From NCBI GenBank assembly GCA_964030785.1, contig OZ034978.1:3016001-3080000 (forward strand): a stretch of 64,000 nt of DNA, in the 5' to 3' direction. Positions 1-15,000 of the stretch are shown piece after piece. The stretch's first letter is position 1. Each line of letters starts with the position of its first letter. The DNA comes from Siderastrea siderea. Taxonomy: Eukaryota; Cnidaria; Anthozoa; Scleractinia; Rhizangiidae. Both the position numbers and the translations under genes were made by a program. The notes below the pieces were generated by a model that saw only the letters and a program-made list of their open reading frames with translations, did not search any database and had not been told where the DNA came from.

Positions 1-3000
1 GGTCTTAGTAGTTACAGAACCTGCCATCCATTCTTCGCTTGCACGTGGGATATAATATGATAAGCATTAATATGATAAAACAAGATAAAACTGGACTACG
101 GCCATAAACACGGAGACTCATCTTGGAGTCAAACCCTGATCAATACATGTAACACCAATGGTTGCCTTCGCTCAAATTCTTACAAAAGAAGAAAATGGCC
201 TGCGCCCATGCAACTAGAGCGTGACCTGGCACTACTAAGTTACAGACAGAACTACTTCCGGTTTCACACAGATTTGTTCAATAACTGTCTATTTATACTT
301 TCCCGAGCACAACAGTTGTTTTTTCAAGGAAGTGGACAACAAAGTCTATGATGTTTCAATACATTTGCCACTCGTTTATCAGAAAAGGAACTAAAATTTG
401 TGATAAAAGGAGTTTTAACAATGGCATGAAGCAAATCGACTATCTCACGCCATCTTGGAAGTTTAAAGGTGAGTGTATTTAAAAACAATGTTCTTCATTC
501 ATTGTTACTTTTTTTTTTCCAGTGAATTTTAGAGGGGGTCAGTATTGGGTCAGTAGGGGTCAGTTGACCGGGCGTCAGCGTTTTGTAGAAGCCCATAACC
601 ATCATCGTTATTAACACAGGGTAATTTGGTCATTGATTTAAAGAAACTATAAATAACTGTTAAAACTAATTTTGATTTTTGGTAAAGAGTTTTAAAACAC
701 TTTGCACGTCAGTCTAGTGCCACATTTCATGCACATGACAATGTTATTTTCTTGGAAAACGGCATAAAACTTACCTAAACAGCCAAGGATGCAAAACTTC
801 TATACGGTAAGTCACCAGCAGTCCACAATTTGTAACTTATAATGATTTTATTATTTCCAAGCCTTTGTGGCTGAATTTTTCCATCAGTGACTTTGACTTT
901 GTTAGGATAGCTTAAAACTTGAGTTTAAACAAACCTTCACAGAAGAACATGTCCCACACACGAAGTACAGTAGCAAAAGGTAGGTTCCTGAGGTTAAGAG
1001 AAAATAATAAAACATCTACAAACTCTCACACTATAGCAACTCTTTTGTAAACAAAAGTCAGACATTTATTTAGAATGCACAGAATTTAACATCTGTGTTT
1101 GTGATCATTTACCAATTAGGCCTTCCCACAAATCAATCAATCATAGATCGAACACTAATTGACTAAGTTGGCTTTGCTTAGGTTAGATGGGAATAATATT
1201 TATTCACTTTGTTGTTTCGCACAAGTTCACGTTAGCCCTCGTTACACTTTGTTCATGCTGGACCTTGATACACTCAGTCTACGTACCATGACCTTGACCT
1301 TAATCCTTTGCTAACTGCACACCAGCCAAACAACTCAGTCAATAGGTATGTTGTGGTTCAATTTTCTCCTTGGTTCAATTTTTATTTTCCTTTGTTTTTA
1401 ACTCATTATCATACATTACCATACACAAAAACAAAGGAAAATAAAAATTGAACCATTAGTTTTTGGCCCAGTAACGTTAAAATGAATGGAAAAGAGCCTT
1501 ACATAATGTACTTTGTCATATTGGGGGTTCCACTGTATTAACTTAAATTGATTACAACTTATACATATTGTTTTTAGTATTTTATGTGCAGTGAGGGCTA
1601 GCCATACATGTATGAAATAAAACTTGTATAATGTTAGGTAATTCAATGAGCTATGATCAAAAAAAAATCTTTTCATAAAGAGACCCACCTGGCCAACAGA
1701 CACATAAACCATTCAGTCATGTACATCAAAGGGTCTATGTGGTGAACTTTCTGAAAGATAAGGGAACACGGTCTGTCTAAGTGATGAAAGTTACCGTCTG
1801 TGACAATGAATGAGAAAAATCATACATGTACTACTTGCTGACATTATACTATATATGAAAAGTTGGCACACACAAATCAGAAGACAGTAACTAGAATTCC
1901 AGATATTCTCACCATGTGTTTTGCTACATGAGGCACAGTTTTCTCAAGCAAACCACCAAATATTGCTCCATCCAATTGAACAGCTTCCTGGTGAATACAC
2001 AAGCAGTATGAATGTCAGCACTTTGATTGATTTTATGAGTCACTGTGATCCATCAAAAGGCAGATTTTAGTTAAATTCAGGTAACTTTTAATAAATTCGT
2101 GTTCTGTAAAGTCACACCAAGTTACAGTTAAACAAACATGTTAAGTGTTCCCTTGAGGAGTATAAAGTGAAGACATATAATTTATATATTCATTTCATTA
2201 TTTGATTCAAAACTCTACTTTTCAATTGAAGTTTTGAAGAGAAAACTTGATCTGATACTCAAATTCTGATGGGATTTAATTGTGCAACAGGTACTTTTTG
2301 GAATTTGACAGGTTTGCACCATTCCGTAACCTGACCCCAGGAGAACTATACATGTTTAATTTTTCTACTTTTTACTTTAGGCAATCAACAACCTCTGCAT
2401 TGATGAAGATTCATTTGAACATGGAGGGACTGTGCTTTGAACATACCTGTCAACCCCTTATTAAAATCAGAAATAGGACCACCCCCCCCCCCCCTCCTCA
2501 CCCCAGTCTTGGGGTAGTGCCCTGCCCCCAACACTGAGCAGGGTCCAGTTACTCATGGGTTTTTGCATCGATTTTTAAAAATATTGCCTGTCCTGTACTG
2601 TTTTAGCATTAGAATTCTCAGGTGTTGTTTAATGGTCTCAAGCACTACATGTATTGCACAAAACAATAGGATTTAGAAGACTCAAGACCAATCTTTAACA
2701 ACCCAGTTCCAAATTTTTACAAAAGAAAATCTTTTTTTTTTCCTCTTGAAAATCGGAATGTCCCAATTTTTTTCGGTTTTGAAACTCAAAAATCGGGACA
2801 ATTCCAATTAGAATGGGACGGTTGGCAGGTGTGCTTTGAACCATCTCATTCCAAAATGAAACATGAAGAAGGCATAAAGCAATCATCTCATAATAGTTAA
2901 CAATAATATTATTCACCAAGATGGAGGAGAATAGTGGTAGATATTTGCCAAGCCGCAAAACGGCAAGGGTAGTATCTGCCACTCTTCTCTGACACCAAGT

Positions 3001-6000
3001 TGATTAACTGTTTATTAAGTGTATACCAAATCAGTGGATAACCAGCATCAAATAGTTCCTTTTTCCCTGAGAAACTGAGAAATCAGAGAAAACTCATGCA
3101 TAAAAACCTAGAAAAATGCCCGAAGGTGAATAGCAGATGCTATCGCATGTTTGAGTAGCTAATCAGAGCACACGAAGAACACTATCCACTGGTTTGGTAC
3201 ATGTATACACTAATACATGTAAACACCCCATGCATTTTATCTACCTACTCAGTAATTATCTATCACTTACTAGTTTAGGGCTGTAATACCCAGGAATGTA
3301 CCTATCACAGATCATTACCAAACACCAGAATGCTTCCTAAAAAAATAGTACAAATTAAACTTTACAAATTTATAAGTACAAAATAAAACTTAATATCCCC
3401 ATGTTTCGCATCTTGATGACTCTTTTAAATATTGGCACCATTTTCACCAGACTTAACGTCATTTGTGTTTTAGGCTTTCTTCTGTATAGGTTGCCTGATG
3501 ACCTGTCAAATTAGCTTGTGACTCAAAATCATGAAATTACCTTACCCATAGAACAAGACAGTGCAATTTTTCTTTGCATATCTTGATTGTAAAACCCCTT
3601 CAAATTTAGATTTGAAAATGGGGACCCAAGGTCCTCAAAATGCTGGGTCTTTATCGCTAATTTTTCTTTTTCTGTGAAAACAACAGAATGTTAAAGTTGA
3701 CATAAATTTAATTAAAATAGAAGTAAATGGAATACTAACCTCAGCTGTCATATGCATAAGAAGAACAGCTGCCACTGGAGCCATTGCCTGCCAAAATGAT
3801 TACATTAATTAAAAACTGTCATAATCAATAAGCTCACTGCAGAAGGTGGTGAAAATCCACTTGTTGGACAATTCTAGAAAAGAGGTTTCTTGTGGTTTTA
3901 CAATAAAAAATGTTATATACAACTATTTATCATCTCCCACCTTTTTAAATCTTTAGGCCAACAGTGACAAACATAGGCAAGCAATGCATGCAGTGCTGAT
4001 GATGTTCAATTACACAATAATTATGGTGAAATTTATCATGACAACCTACAGTGTGTATGGGTATTACACCTCCATTTGGTCCCACCCTAACCTCTCTACC
4101 CTACTTACCCCCCTCCCCCAAACAAAGTTTGCGGTTAGCCAACATAAAACCGGGTAACAAGCAGTATAACTTTGTGACAGTTAATTACAGTGTGACCTTA
4201 AAATTGCGTGCAAAGTAAATGATGTACATTCTTCATATTGGAACCATTATCTCTTTGTCAAAACAGCAATCTTTCATCAAATTTAAGATTCTTGTATCCA
4301 TAACATTTTCGTTCAAAATGGTTTCGAACCAGGGTTTATAAATGTGATTGAAATAGTTTGATTTGTGCATTAATTAGCAAATCTTGGAATATTTTTTACT
4401 TTATATACATGTATACTGTAGTTATTATATTTCATTATCATTTTCTGAGATGGAGTGTTAGTGAGCATTTATAATATATCCTCTTTTAGTTAGGAGAGCA
4501 GTTTTTATATGGAAATTCAGTTCTCCCCATTGCTTTCCTTTACCTACTGTACTGTTATTTATTTTTCTCTTTTATTATGTTATCGTACAGTGGTATAAAG
4601 TATTATTAACCTTAAACTTAAACTTAATAGTTTTGTTACCACATTCTATTCCTGTAGACTGAAGCCATCACATTACATTTGACATAAGACTGCTAATGAA
4701 TTCCCAGTGTACTTTCCCACAGTGAAATCTATAAATAGTAACAAGCTCTCGTCTCAGCTTGTAGCCAAATAGATACAGCATGTCAAAATTCCTTTGCTTT
4801 CCCGGCTTCAAACACTACCAAAATGCTTACATTTAACTCGCTTTTTTTAAACCTGATTGCTTCCCAGTCTCAGTAAACATTTGCTTCATATTTAAATTGA
4901 CTCAGACAAGCTGGTTGGAAATCAAAATAGTCTGACAAAAAAACCGGGAATTCGCAAAGTATTGAAGTCTCCATTCATTGCGGCCCTGAGGTCCGTCTTG
5001 TAGATAATTTCTGATTTATTGCTTGTTCAGGAAATTTGTATCAAGGTATGTTAGAGTCCCCAACCAAAAACTCACACAGTACCCCCCTCCCTTGGTAGGA
5101 AGCAATGCAAACACTTCAAAGCCCAGAAGAGGTACCCCCATTTATAAGCTGTAAGGGTTTGTGCCGCTGATAAGGTAAGGGTTACAGTGTCCCGGTGGCA
5201 CACCCACCCAACATCTCACAGAGTACCCCCCCCCCCCCCGCCCTTACAGAAGAAAGACAGACACCGCACTGGTGCCGTTCTTGGTGGTGACGTCATTGGC
5301 TAAATATGAAATTTGTCTTTACGTTATTACTACTTGTTCAAACATTCAAGTGATGGGAATAAAGAAAGTGATCACCAAGGATAAGATGTCTTGATGTTAG
5401 ACAAATTCTCCTTACTAGTTCCATAAGAATTGCATGGAGATCAGTAAGAAGAATTTAACCTGGCATAGTCAATCGAACCCAATCGAACTGTATTTCAATC
5501 GAACTCAATCAAACTCAATCAATGGATTGAGTTCAATTGAATGTGGCAATCGAACGAAATCATACTCACACAAAAAAATTGGACAATCGAACTCAATCGA
5601 ATGTTCGATTTCCGAACTATTGATTTTTGCAAAACTGGTGTTGAAAATCTATAACAAGGTTTTGGAGGCTCGAGTTAATACTTCGCAGTGAAAGCTAGAG
5701 ATTTCTTCAGCAAAACATCACATCGGATTTTCGTAACAGGAGGACTTGTTAGTTCCTATTGTTTTCGGAGGGTCAAATATGTCGTTTAGAGTGCAAAATA
5801 AGGTCAGCTAGCATTTTCTGAGACCCATCAGCAGCTCGGAAATTCGGCGGATAGGATTCTGTTTCCTAAAATTTTCTGCGACCTAAATTTTCAGCTAAAA
5901 AATCGGAACAGATCAATCTGTATTCATTTGGCTTACACAAATATGTCTTTAAAAGGCTCTGAAACAATCTAAGAAAGCAGAAAATTATGATATTTCAAGT

Positions 6001-9000
6001 ATTTTGATAAAATTTTCTCGTTGGGTGCCCTTGTCTCTTCTTGAACCCCTCTACAAACGTCTTCACTTACAGCTGTACCAAGTAATCGAAGCATTTACAG
6101 GCCACAGGAATGCGACCAGTTCACGTTGAAGGTGACCTAATTGTCTGCGCTCATTTACAACTCGAAAAGCACGGCCTTTCTCGCCTATTTTCTTTAAAAC
6201 TTTGAACTCTTCGCCCTCCTTCACGTCAAAGCGGCACTCTTGGTAGCCTTTTACTATGCATTTAAAGCTAACAACCCACAGCGCATCTGAAGCCATTTCT
6301 CCGGGAATTGTGCTTACGAAAAACACGGCGTGTTAGGGGCCGATTACATGAGGCGGGCTGGCCTGCTTAGCAAGGCTGGCTCGGTTTGCCAGGATCTCAG
6401 CACGTCTGTGAAACACACTAAAAATCAACTTTGCGATCACATGGAAAAATTTCCGCCCGCCTAGCTGGGATCCCGGCCTCGCGATGCCGGGATCCCAGCT
6501 AGCCGGGATGAAAATTTACCATGTAATCGCGATTGCCGGGCCAGCCCGGCTACCCGGGCCAACACTTTCTTGTCACTAAATTTCACTTCAGAGCAAAATG
6601 GCTCACCAGAAGATCAATATTTCTCTTTCTATAATTATAAACACATAAAGGTTTATCAGACCATAAAGCTACGTAAAACTGAAAATGATACGCCAAAAAA
6701 ATGGATTAGCGAGAATAAAAACACTTGATTCATGCTCTTTGATGTAGCCATCTTTTCACACGACAGCTTCTAAATTTAGCCGCAGGCGGACTGGCTTGCC
6801 TCATGTAATACCGGGCTGAGCAGTCATCTCGGCAGACAGAGCCAGCCCTTCTACCGAGCCAGCCCGGCTCATGTAATCGGCATTTAAGTCTGTACTTTTT
6901 CATGAAAGTAATACTTCAAGTTGTCATTTTGCAACTGCAAGTTAACTTACAATGAAAACGGTCCAGTAGTTCCAGAATACGGTAAAATGCGGGAATAGTG
7001 ATAGCTTTGTTCTAATCTGTTCTTTTTACTGCCGTGAACAGTTTATTTTTGTTATTGAATTGTCATTAATAAAGGACGAGAAAAACGTGCTTTCGATGGG
7101 CTTGCCTTGTATAGGTTCCTCTCCCCTCTATGTACTGTAGGTTCACCATGGCTTGCGTACAGTAACCAAGCGGGCAGTCAGACCACATAACATGACCTTT
7201 GTCTAAGCGAATTTATTCACCGAACCCAATCGAACTCAATCCATTGGACTTGTTCGATTGAATTCGGTAGCCGAACTCAATCGAACACAATCCAATGGAT
7301 TGAGTTCGATTGGGTTTGATTTGTCCAATTAAATTCGATTGGTTCGGAAATCGAACTCACACAAAGTTCGGTGTTCAATTTCGTTCGATTGCCGGAATCA
7401 ATTGAACTCAGTCCACGGATTGAGTTCGATTGAATTCGATTGAGTTCGATTTCTGAACGTTCAATTGACTATGCCGGGATTTATGCATTTTTATATCAGT
7501 GCTTGAAGGATAAAGTTCCCAGATCCAGTATTTGGGCTGTGAGTAGGAATCATAATTTCCCAGCAGCATAGCTTGTGGTGGAGTCTGCACTCACAAGAAG
7601 CATGTAGTAAGTATTCAAGGTGTTAACTGCATGTACTCCTCAAATTTTGACAGTTAGTTACCTTTTTAATAATAAGTAAAATCATGTGACTTCACAAAAG
7701 CGATCTTCAGGGCACCCTAATAACCTCAAGCTAGCGAGGTGATACCCTCTCTAAACATTGTTATTTATTTTTACCGGTAATTATTTATTTTATTTACTGG
7801 TAATCATTCAACCAAAGGTATTGCCTGTTTCCTTTGTTGGCCATTAAAAAATAAATTGGAAACCATTCAATAACAGAAGCTAAGGATTTCAAATGTTACA
7901 AAAGATTAATAAATAAACAACTACTTCAAGGCTCAGGTCTGGGCCGTACATGGTTCTTGAGTTATTTGCTAAAGCATTCCATGCAAATTTACAGAGCTCA
8001 GAATGTAGATGCCATGTTAATGTCCTTCCAAGGGACACAACATGGCGGCCGGAAATCAATGAAAACATCTGGAACTCACTTTTGCTGTGAGAGCGATTAC
8101 TTTTCCCTCGTAAGCTAGTACAGATATACATAAGAACCTCTCCTAATACTTGAACTGAACAAACTGCAAAAGTCACAAGAAAAAACCTTTTTTCAATCGA
8201 GACAGCTTTGTCACAGTGCCAACTTGATATCATGTACTGGGCAGCAACTTTGAAAACTCAAGATGCTGTATTTTAAACACAAAGGATGATACCAAGCTGG
8301 AAACTTGTGAAAAGATATATTTTTAGGTGTTCCTGCACCTGGTGAGTTGTGAATTTAGAATTTTATGATGTCACATGGAAACCAGCAATAAAAAGTTCCC
8401 TAATGGTAAGGAAACAGTGGATTTTTCCATAACATCTGTGGCAATTTTTACCTGGCAATATCCTGTTTGTGGGTCATATACTGAATAAGCCTTCAAGATG
8501 TTAAATAAATCCCTCTGCCTGAAATAAAGGTAGACAAAAGTACATATGTTATTGCCAAAAGTCAGCCTGACAATTCAACAATTTTCAAAACAATCAACTC
8601 TTTTAAGAGGTAGTTGTTAATTGTAACTAAGTAAGAGAGTTAAAACTCTCTTACTTAGTTATTAACAGCAGGTCAGTGTAAGGGTATGTATAATATCCTT
8701 AGACTGTAAAAGTCTTTTTAACAAAGTATCCTGCTAGCTCTCTCTCCACTTTGTCATTGTCACCCTCTTTTGCCCTTATTAGCAGGTTGTCACCACAACG
8801 ACTGGGTCTAGTAATACCTGTTTTTTGCTGTGTGTTCCTCTTTTCTTTGCCTAGGATACTTATCCCAGACTTTTGGTTTTTGCTTGACCAAACAAATTGT
8901 CATTGCAAACTTCCAGTTTCGGTCATGTCATCATGTAGTTGTGACGTCAGGAATTCAGTTTAATGTGAGGTGACAAAATAAAGTCCTGGCATTTTCTCTA

Positions 9001-12000
9001 ACCACGTTACTATAACTAATATTCTTGTCACACCATCTTCATTCATTAAAAACAAACTGCTATTACGTGTCTTACATCAAAATCCATGCACATTCCTCAT
9101 GTGGGGTTGTATCTTGATTGAAGCTAGTATCTTTTTTACCCTTGAGACTACAGTGCATGTGTATATTACATTACCATACCCAAATGGTGAATTAGCCAAT
9201 CAGAAGCCTTGTTAACTGTCATGATTTTCTACGATATCAAGTCACTGACCTGCTATCCTACGATATCATGGACAGTTTCTAAAACTTGCACTTTTTTCAA
9301 GACTTTAGAGATGAAAATTACAACAGAAAGACAACGAAACGTAAAACTATTACAATTTGTTAAACAAAAAAGTAATTTGTTTAACACTAACAGAGAAAAA
9401 GAATACAATTTCGCGCCAAAATTGGACGCCGCTACACTGGCGGGCGCTCGCGAGTACGAAAAAATAATGCCAGGTTTTAGGACGAATTTGGGTACGGTAA
9501 ATACCTAATTGTACCTTTTTGGTACGCTTCGGCACCATATCAGGCTCGTTTGGTCTCGTCATGGGTATTTTGGCTCGACTGCGTCTCGCCAAAATACAAA
9601 CCATGGCTCGACCAAACTCGCCTGATATGCTGCTGAAGCGTACCAAAAAGGTACGATTAGGTATAAGTATTGTGCAAAAGTAATGAGAGCAAATTTTGTC
9701 GAAATTCGACAAACAGTTTCGAAAAGCTTTAAAAATGAGCGATATTTCCAACCAATCGAATTTTCTTCAAATTTTCGTTGATTTTTCGAAGCTGCTATTG
9801 TTTTGCCACTTGCGAAAGATCATGCTAATCTGCGAAAAGTCAGGCAAAATTTCGAATGCCATTTTGCCAACAGTGTCGAATTTTCCTAACTAAATTTGCA
9901 GAGGGATTCAAAATTTCGAAGACTGTTTCGAAAAGTGCTTAAAAATTCGAATACTACTTCTAAATATCGAAGAGTGCTTTGACCCAAAGATTGTGACTGC
10001 TACGTTACACATGCTAAACTGTGCCCAGTAATTCAACTTACCCTGGTCCACCTTTTTCAGAAAACATCTCGTGAAAAGGAAAGGTTCTACAAAGATCTTT
10101 CTCGATCACTTTCTCCCACTCTGGGGACTCTTTTTGTATCAGCTCCTGCATGTGTTATGAAGTACAGTACACATGATTAGGCGAAGCTTAATCTCTGAGC
10201 AGGGTACTGTAACTTGGGTTTTGGCAAGTCTCTTGGTGGTGGAGACAACACATTAACAAGTTGGTATCTCATAAAAAGCAGCAAACATGGTAAAATTGAA
10301 GAGACCCTCATTGCAAACTAGACAGAACTTGAAAGAATTGGCTTAGTCAGAACAATAAGCATTCATAGTCCACCCTTTTGGATTAAGCAAGCATGTTGAC
10401 TAATCCAAAATTGAAGAAGCAAGTCCCAACAGACATACAAGATTACATTAAGACCTATGATGCAAGTAAGTGCCACAATTGTGTTGTTTTCTTATGAAAG
10501 TGCCACAGGGAAGCTTACATGTACTATTTCAACTTCTGGTATTACCAATCGAGAGTTAAAATGAGGAAGTAGTTTACAAAACATCAAAACAATCTAAAGG
10601 GATTTTAAGCAACAACTACATTTGAAAAGTGTATTTGAGGCTTGTACAGAAAGAACCAATGTAACAAGGAGAATTAACTCACATCAAACACTCCATCATT
10701 TTGATTCTTTAGGCTCACACTTCCTGAGAGATTCTGCCAAGCTCTCCCTCGAACGGAGGATGGAATTCCTTTGCGGCATCTTTCCTTCACCTACAATGTA
10801 ATTCAATTTAACTGTCACTTTTTTTTAAGGGCCCATTACAGTATCTTTTGAGGCCGCTGCTAGGGAAAAATGAGTTTGCTGTAACTCAACACATGTATGC
10901 TTATATTGGACAAAATTTGGAGAATATTTATTGAGGGTAAGTATGGTTCAGTTCATGACATCATCAGACCACGCCCAATGTCACGTGATCAGAAACAGAA
11001 AAATGCATTTTTATTGAAAGCCTTACCTTTTTCTCCACAATTTCTTGTACCATACCATTTCTTCAACCGCTTTGAAGAAATTTAAGCATGCATTTTGGCT
11101 TACGAAGAAAAAAAAACAAATTAGGATGAAAAATGTGCTTCTTTGGCTACTCTTTTGGGTATATTTTTTGGTTTTTCGTTTTTTTTGCAAAAAGCATGCT
11201 TAAATTTCAAGAAAAACAGATGTTCTTTCGAATTATTTTAAAATACAGCAGCTACGTTTACTTCTCGACAAGAAAAGTTCATTTTTCGCGACACCGGAAG
11301 TGATACTCGACTTTGCAATGGCCAGGTGCTTAAGCGTTAAATGTCGAGGTCGCTAAGGCAATAATTTTCCCATTCTTGGCATGGTAGACGGTACCTGAGC
11401 TGTTGTTAGAATAATGGTGGTGAGTCAGATAAAAGTCGTCGAACTGGACGCAAAATGATGATGGTCTCCTCGTTGGATTGCTTCAGTTCTCTCATCTTTC
11501 ACCATCCAGTTGGCGATCTGTTTATGAACGGTGCAATCCATTCAACAATGTGGATACACTACGTCGAACTGAGGTGGTCTAGACTGTGAGTCCCGATAAC
11601 TTTATGATAATCTTTGAAAAATTGCCCACTGACAAGGAATGAAAGAGCAACGAAATTACGTATTGCAGACCTTGAACGAGTTGTGTGGCTTTCACAACAG
11701 AGGTACTACTTTTCAAGCTGACTTTTTGTCCACATCCACTACACTCGAACTTGAATGCTTCAAATGTGTTTTGTTTTACCGAGCAAAATTCGCATTTCTC
11801 CTCAAGTTTCACAGGCACAGTGTTTTAGATCGCTTAAATTACTTTTTGCTAATTTCTTAAGTGAGGTTGATGTTGTTAGCAGAAGTTGTCCATCAGATGT
11901 GTCGAGCTCACCATTATTTGTCAGGTTTTCTATTGTGTGCTTAGAAATTTGTGCGATAGAGCTGCTTTCAAGGACAATTCACAAGCCTCCTTTCTTGCTG

Positions 12001-15000
12001 TAAGCTGCTCCACGTTGTCTTGTGATAGTGGCTGCAAGTCAGTGGCATTGAGAGCTTCGTTTATTGAAGAGGTTTCTAATCACTGGAGTTGCTCAGGTTC
12101 GGAAAGACAGTTCACAGGTTTGCACATCAATCACAGTTTTCTTGCAAGCGATGTCAGGTAGTTTGGGTGCAGTTGAAGTCACAGCCGTGGACATAGGGGT
12201 TTCTATATGGGTTTGGGATTGTGGCACAATACGTATTTCGGTTTGCCTCCGCATCATTGACATTTCTATCCCCGACCTGACATTGAAAATCTTTGAATGT
12301 CGGCTTTTCGCAATCTGCATTTCCCCATCGACTTGCAGCCACCGCTGCGGCTTTCTGTTTACGTGCGTACATGGGTAGCTTCAAGCTCACTTTCAATCAA
12401 AACACTCAGTTTAAGAGATAAAGGCACAACTCACATGTAAACCAAACGTAAATCAGAAAATTAAAAACAAAATAAACAAAAGTAAACAAACAAGCTTCTA
12501 TCGTGTTTCTTGCAATAAAATGAAATGAAATAAAAAACTTATCAGTGACTTGAACTGGCGCTGGGTTAAGCACCGGGAGGCCAGAAAGCGCGCGAAAAAT
12601 TTTCAGCCGACCAGAAGTAAAATTGTTCATGCATGGCAACCGCGTATCATAGCAACGAGATACTGTAATGGGCCCTTAACCAGACATTATAATGAGTGAC
12701 AAAGAACAACACGAAGAACAATGCGCGCAATGGTACCGTTTAATGCAGACCTACCTGCCAAGATGTTTAAACAGAGAGGTTATTGAGGGATAGATTAAAA
12801 TTCAGGTACTATAGGTACTATTCAATTGAAAATCGTTTTTTGCTTATTGAATTTAAAGAACGCGTAATTGTTTGTACAAGTGCATTAATGTTTGTCTCAT
12901 CCACACTAAGGCCGTCCAGGAATTCTATTGAATTGCTTTCAGTGTGACAGAAATGTTAATAAATGGTATTTTCACTTTAATGTTTGTTTATTGTCCCTAT
13001 TGACATTCAAGATGGTGTTAATGACTTGCATACTAGCACAAATGAAAGTATATTTTTCTCTTTTGTATGCCAAATGACGCATATGAATGCCCAAAGGTGT
13101 TATTGAATGTTGATTAAAATGCAAAAATCGCTATTGAATCTGACTTTTGCGCAAATGTTCGTATTTTCGCGCTAATGAATGTCTTTTTGCGTAATTGATC
13201 GCCGTTTCAGGCAAATGATTGCGTATTTTCTCGTAATGAACAGCAAAAGGTGTAGTAAAAAGAATGCTAGTAAAAATGCAACAGCTTGTCAGAACAAATG
13301 GCGCTCCTCAAAAATGGCAAAGCACACTCACCACACCCACAAAGTAAAATTAAGTACCTTTTTCTTGGATTTTTTTCAACTTTCCAATTATTGCCCTCTC
13401 ATATTTACATGGGAGAACACCCCACTCCCCCCCTCCAGCTACATGTACTTATACTTACAGACATACTGCTCTCTTTTAAAAAAAGAATAAGGCATCAAGT
13501 AGGGAGTGTGGCCTATTTTATTTCATTCTGAAGTTAGGGAAAATAGTTTGGCATGCAGCAAACATACCTCGATCAGCACTTTTGAATACATAAAAAATTA
13601 TATTTGACATCAGAATAAAAATTGGGTTATTCCAGAAAAAATCCACACCTCCCTGACAGATGGCACGCTGGAAATTCTCGCGGGAGGGGGGGTCGAGGGC
13701 TCTGGAAATCCAGGTGGGAGGGGGGGGGGTCTAGACTTAAAACTCTTCTTCGGGGGTCATTAAAAGTGTAACCTCAGTTTTTCAGATCTTTGACTTTACG
13801 GAAGAAACTTCCTCTGAATCGAAGAAAGTAGTAGTCTTTCAAAGTATGCATTTCTTACCTTAAACGCTTTTAGGTTCAGTTTCAAAGATTCTGCGAAGAA
13901 TATTATAAAAGTGATAAAAGGAGAAAACACGAAGAAAGTGCGCGGTTGACGTGGTAGCTACAAAACATGCTCAGCGAACCAAGTTTAAAGCTTGGAACTT
14001 TGCATTGTATTACAGTACTGGCCAAATGCAAGTTGACAGTTTCGAGATGAAAAACAAATGACAAAAAACGTAGTCGCTTGAGTCATCTCTCAAGAAATAA
14101 ATTTGGACAAATGGACCGCATTCGACGCGAGTGTGGACAAGTTTGTGAGCTATCGTTTCCCTCGCTCTTGCTTTTGCAACAAGTTACAAATACCTTGCTC
14201 AAATGAATTTCATTTCTCATAGTTGTTTGTCTGTCATAAATGTTTATCTTATCAATTTGAAGAAACACAAAAACCAAGAAAGTGAAATGTAAAATAATTA
14301 ATGCGCCGATCAATTCGAAAGTTCAACATCCCCCCCCCCGGGCAACCCCCCGGGCATTTGAACTTTTGAAGATTGGCTTGTTCAAATTCCCTCGCCTCGG
14401 GGCAAAAAGGCCGTTCAAATGCCCCACCAATTAGTACTGAAATACCTCTCCACCAAGCCAATTACGTCTTCAATCAAACACTTTACACGTTTTTCAGAGA
14501 GAGATATGCCGTAATGATACCTTCTTTTAAAGACGCATTTGAAAGAGTTATTCACTAACCAAAGCGAAATTCTATCTTGTAAATCCGTCAAACCCTGTAA
14601 AAACCGAAAAAACTCACGGCGTATTACGTCAGAACAAGAGATAAATCCGGTTCAAATTCCCCACCCTTTCAACACAACATTCAAATTCCCCCCTCCCCGG
14701 GCACGATGCACAGTCAAATGCCCGGGGTATGCCCGGGGGGGATGTTGAAGTTTCGAATTGATCGGCGCATAACTGGTACGCTGTATCGGAATGCGCGTGT
14801 CTTCTGACACGTTTTTTTGTGACATGTTTCCTTTGCTTCTGCCCAATAGATGTTGTTTGGACGAAAATAACCTTAAATCTCAGTCTATCATTGAGTTTCT
14901 TCTGTGTGTTGCAGGTATAAAGGAATATAAATCGGATACTTTTCGCGTCACCAATGGCACAACGTTTTATAACAGTGGTTGCATTACGCATAGGTTTCAA

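Larger units (their letters stand above)
5459..7477. mobile_element. 2-kb TIR-bounded element with subterminal CGAACTCAATC arrays
   Basis: The ends are inverted copies of CCYGGCATAGTCAAT (left at 5459, right ending 7477). Just inside each end is a degenerate array of 11-bp-like units resembling CGAACTCAATC, at 5470-5612 and in the opposite sense at 7215-7455. Such arrays are typical transposase-binding subterminal repeats. No transposase is visible between them, so this would be non-autonomous. The interior holds a CAGGGGCACCC-family fragment and a foldback element, so it may also be a composite. Confidence 0.55.
3788..8451. other. TBC1D10-like intron 5, loaded with nested repeats
   Basis: A 4.7-kb intron. 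From 3788 to about 5450 I see only AT-rich sequence and a C-rich run near 5227. From 5459 to 7477 lies a TIR-bounded block that itself contains two other element families, listed separately. Confidence 0.7.
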
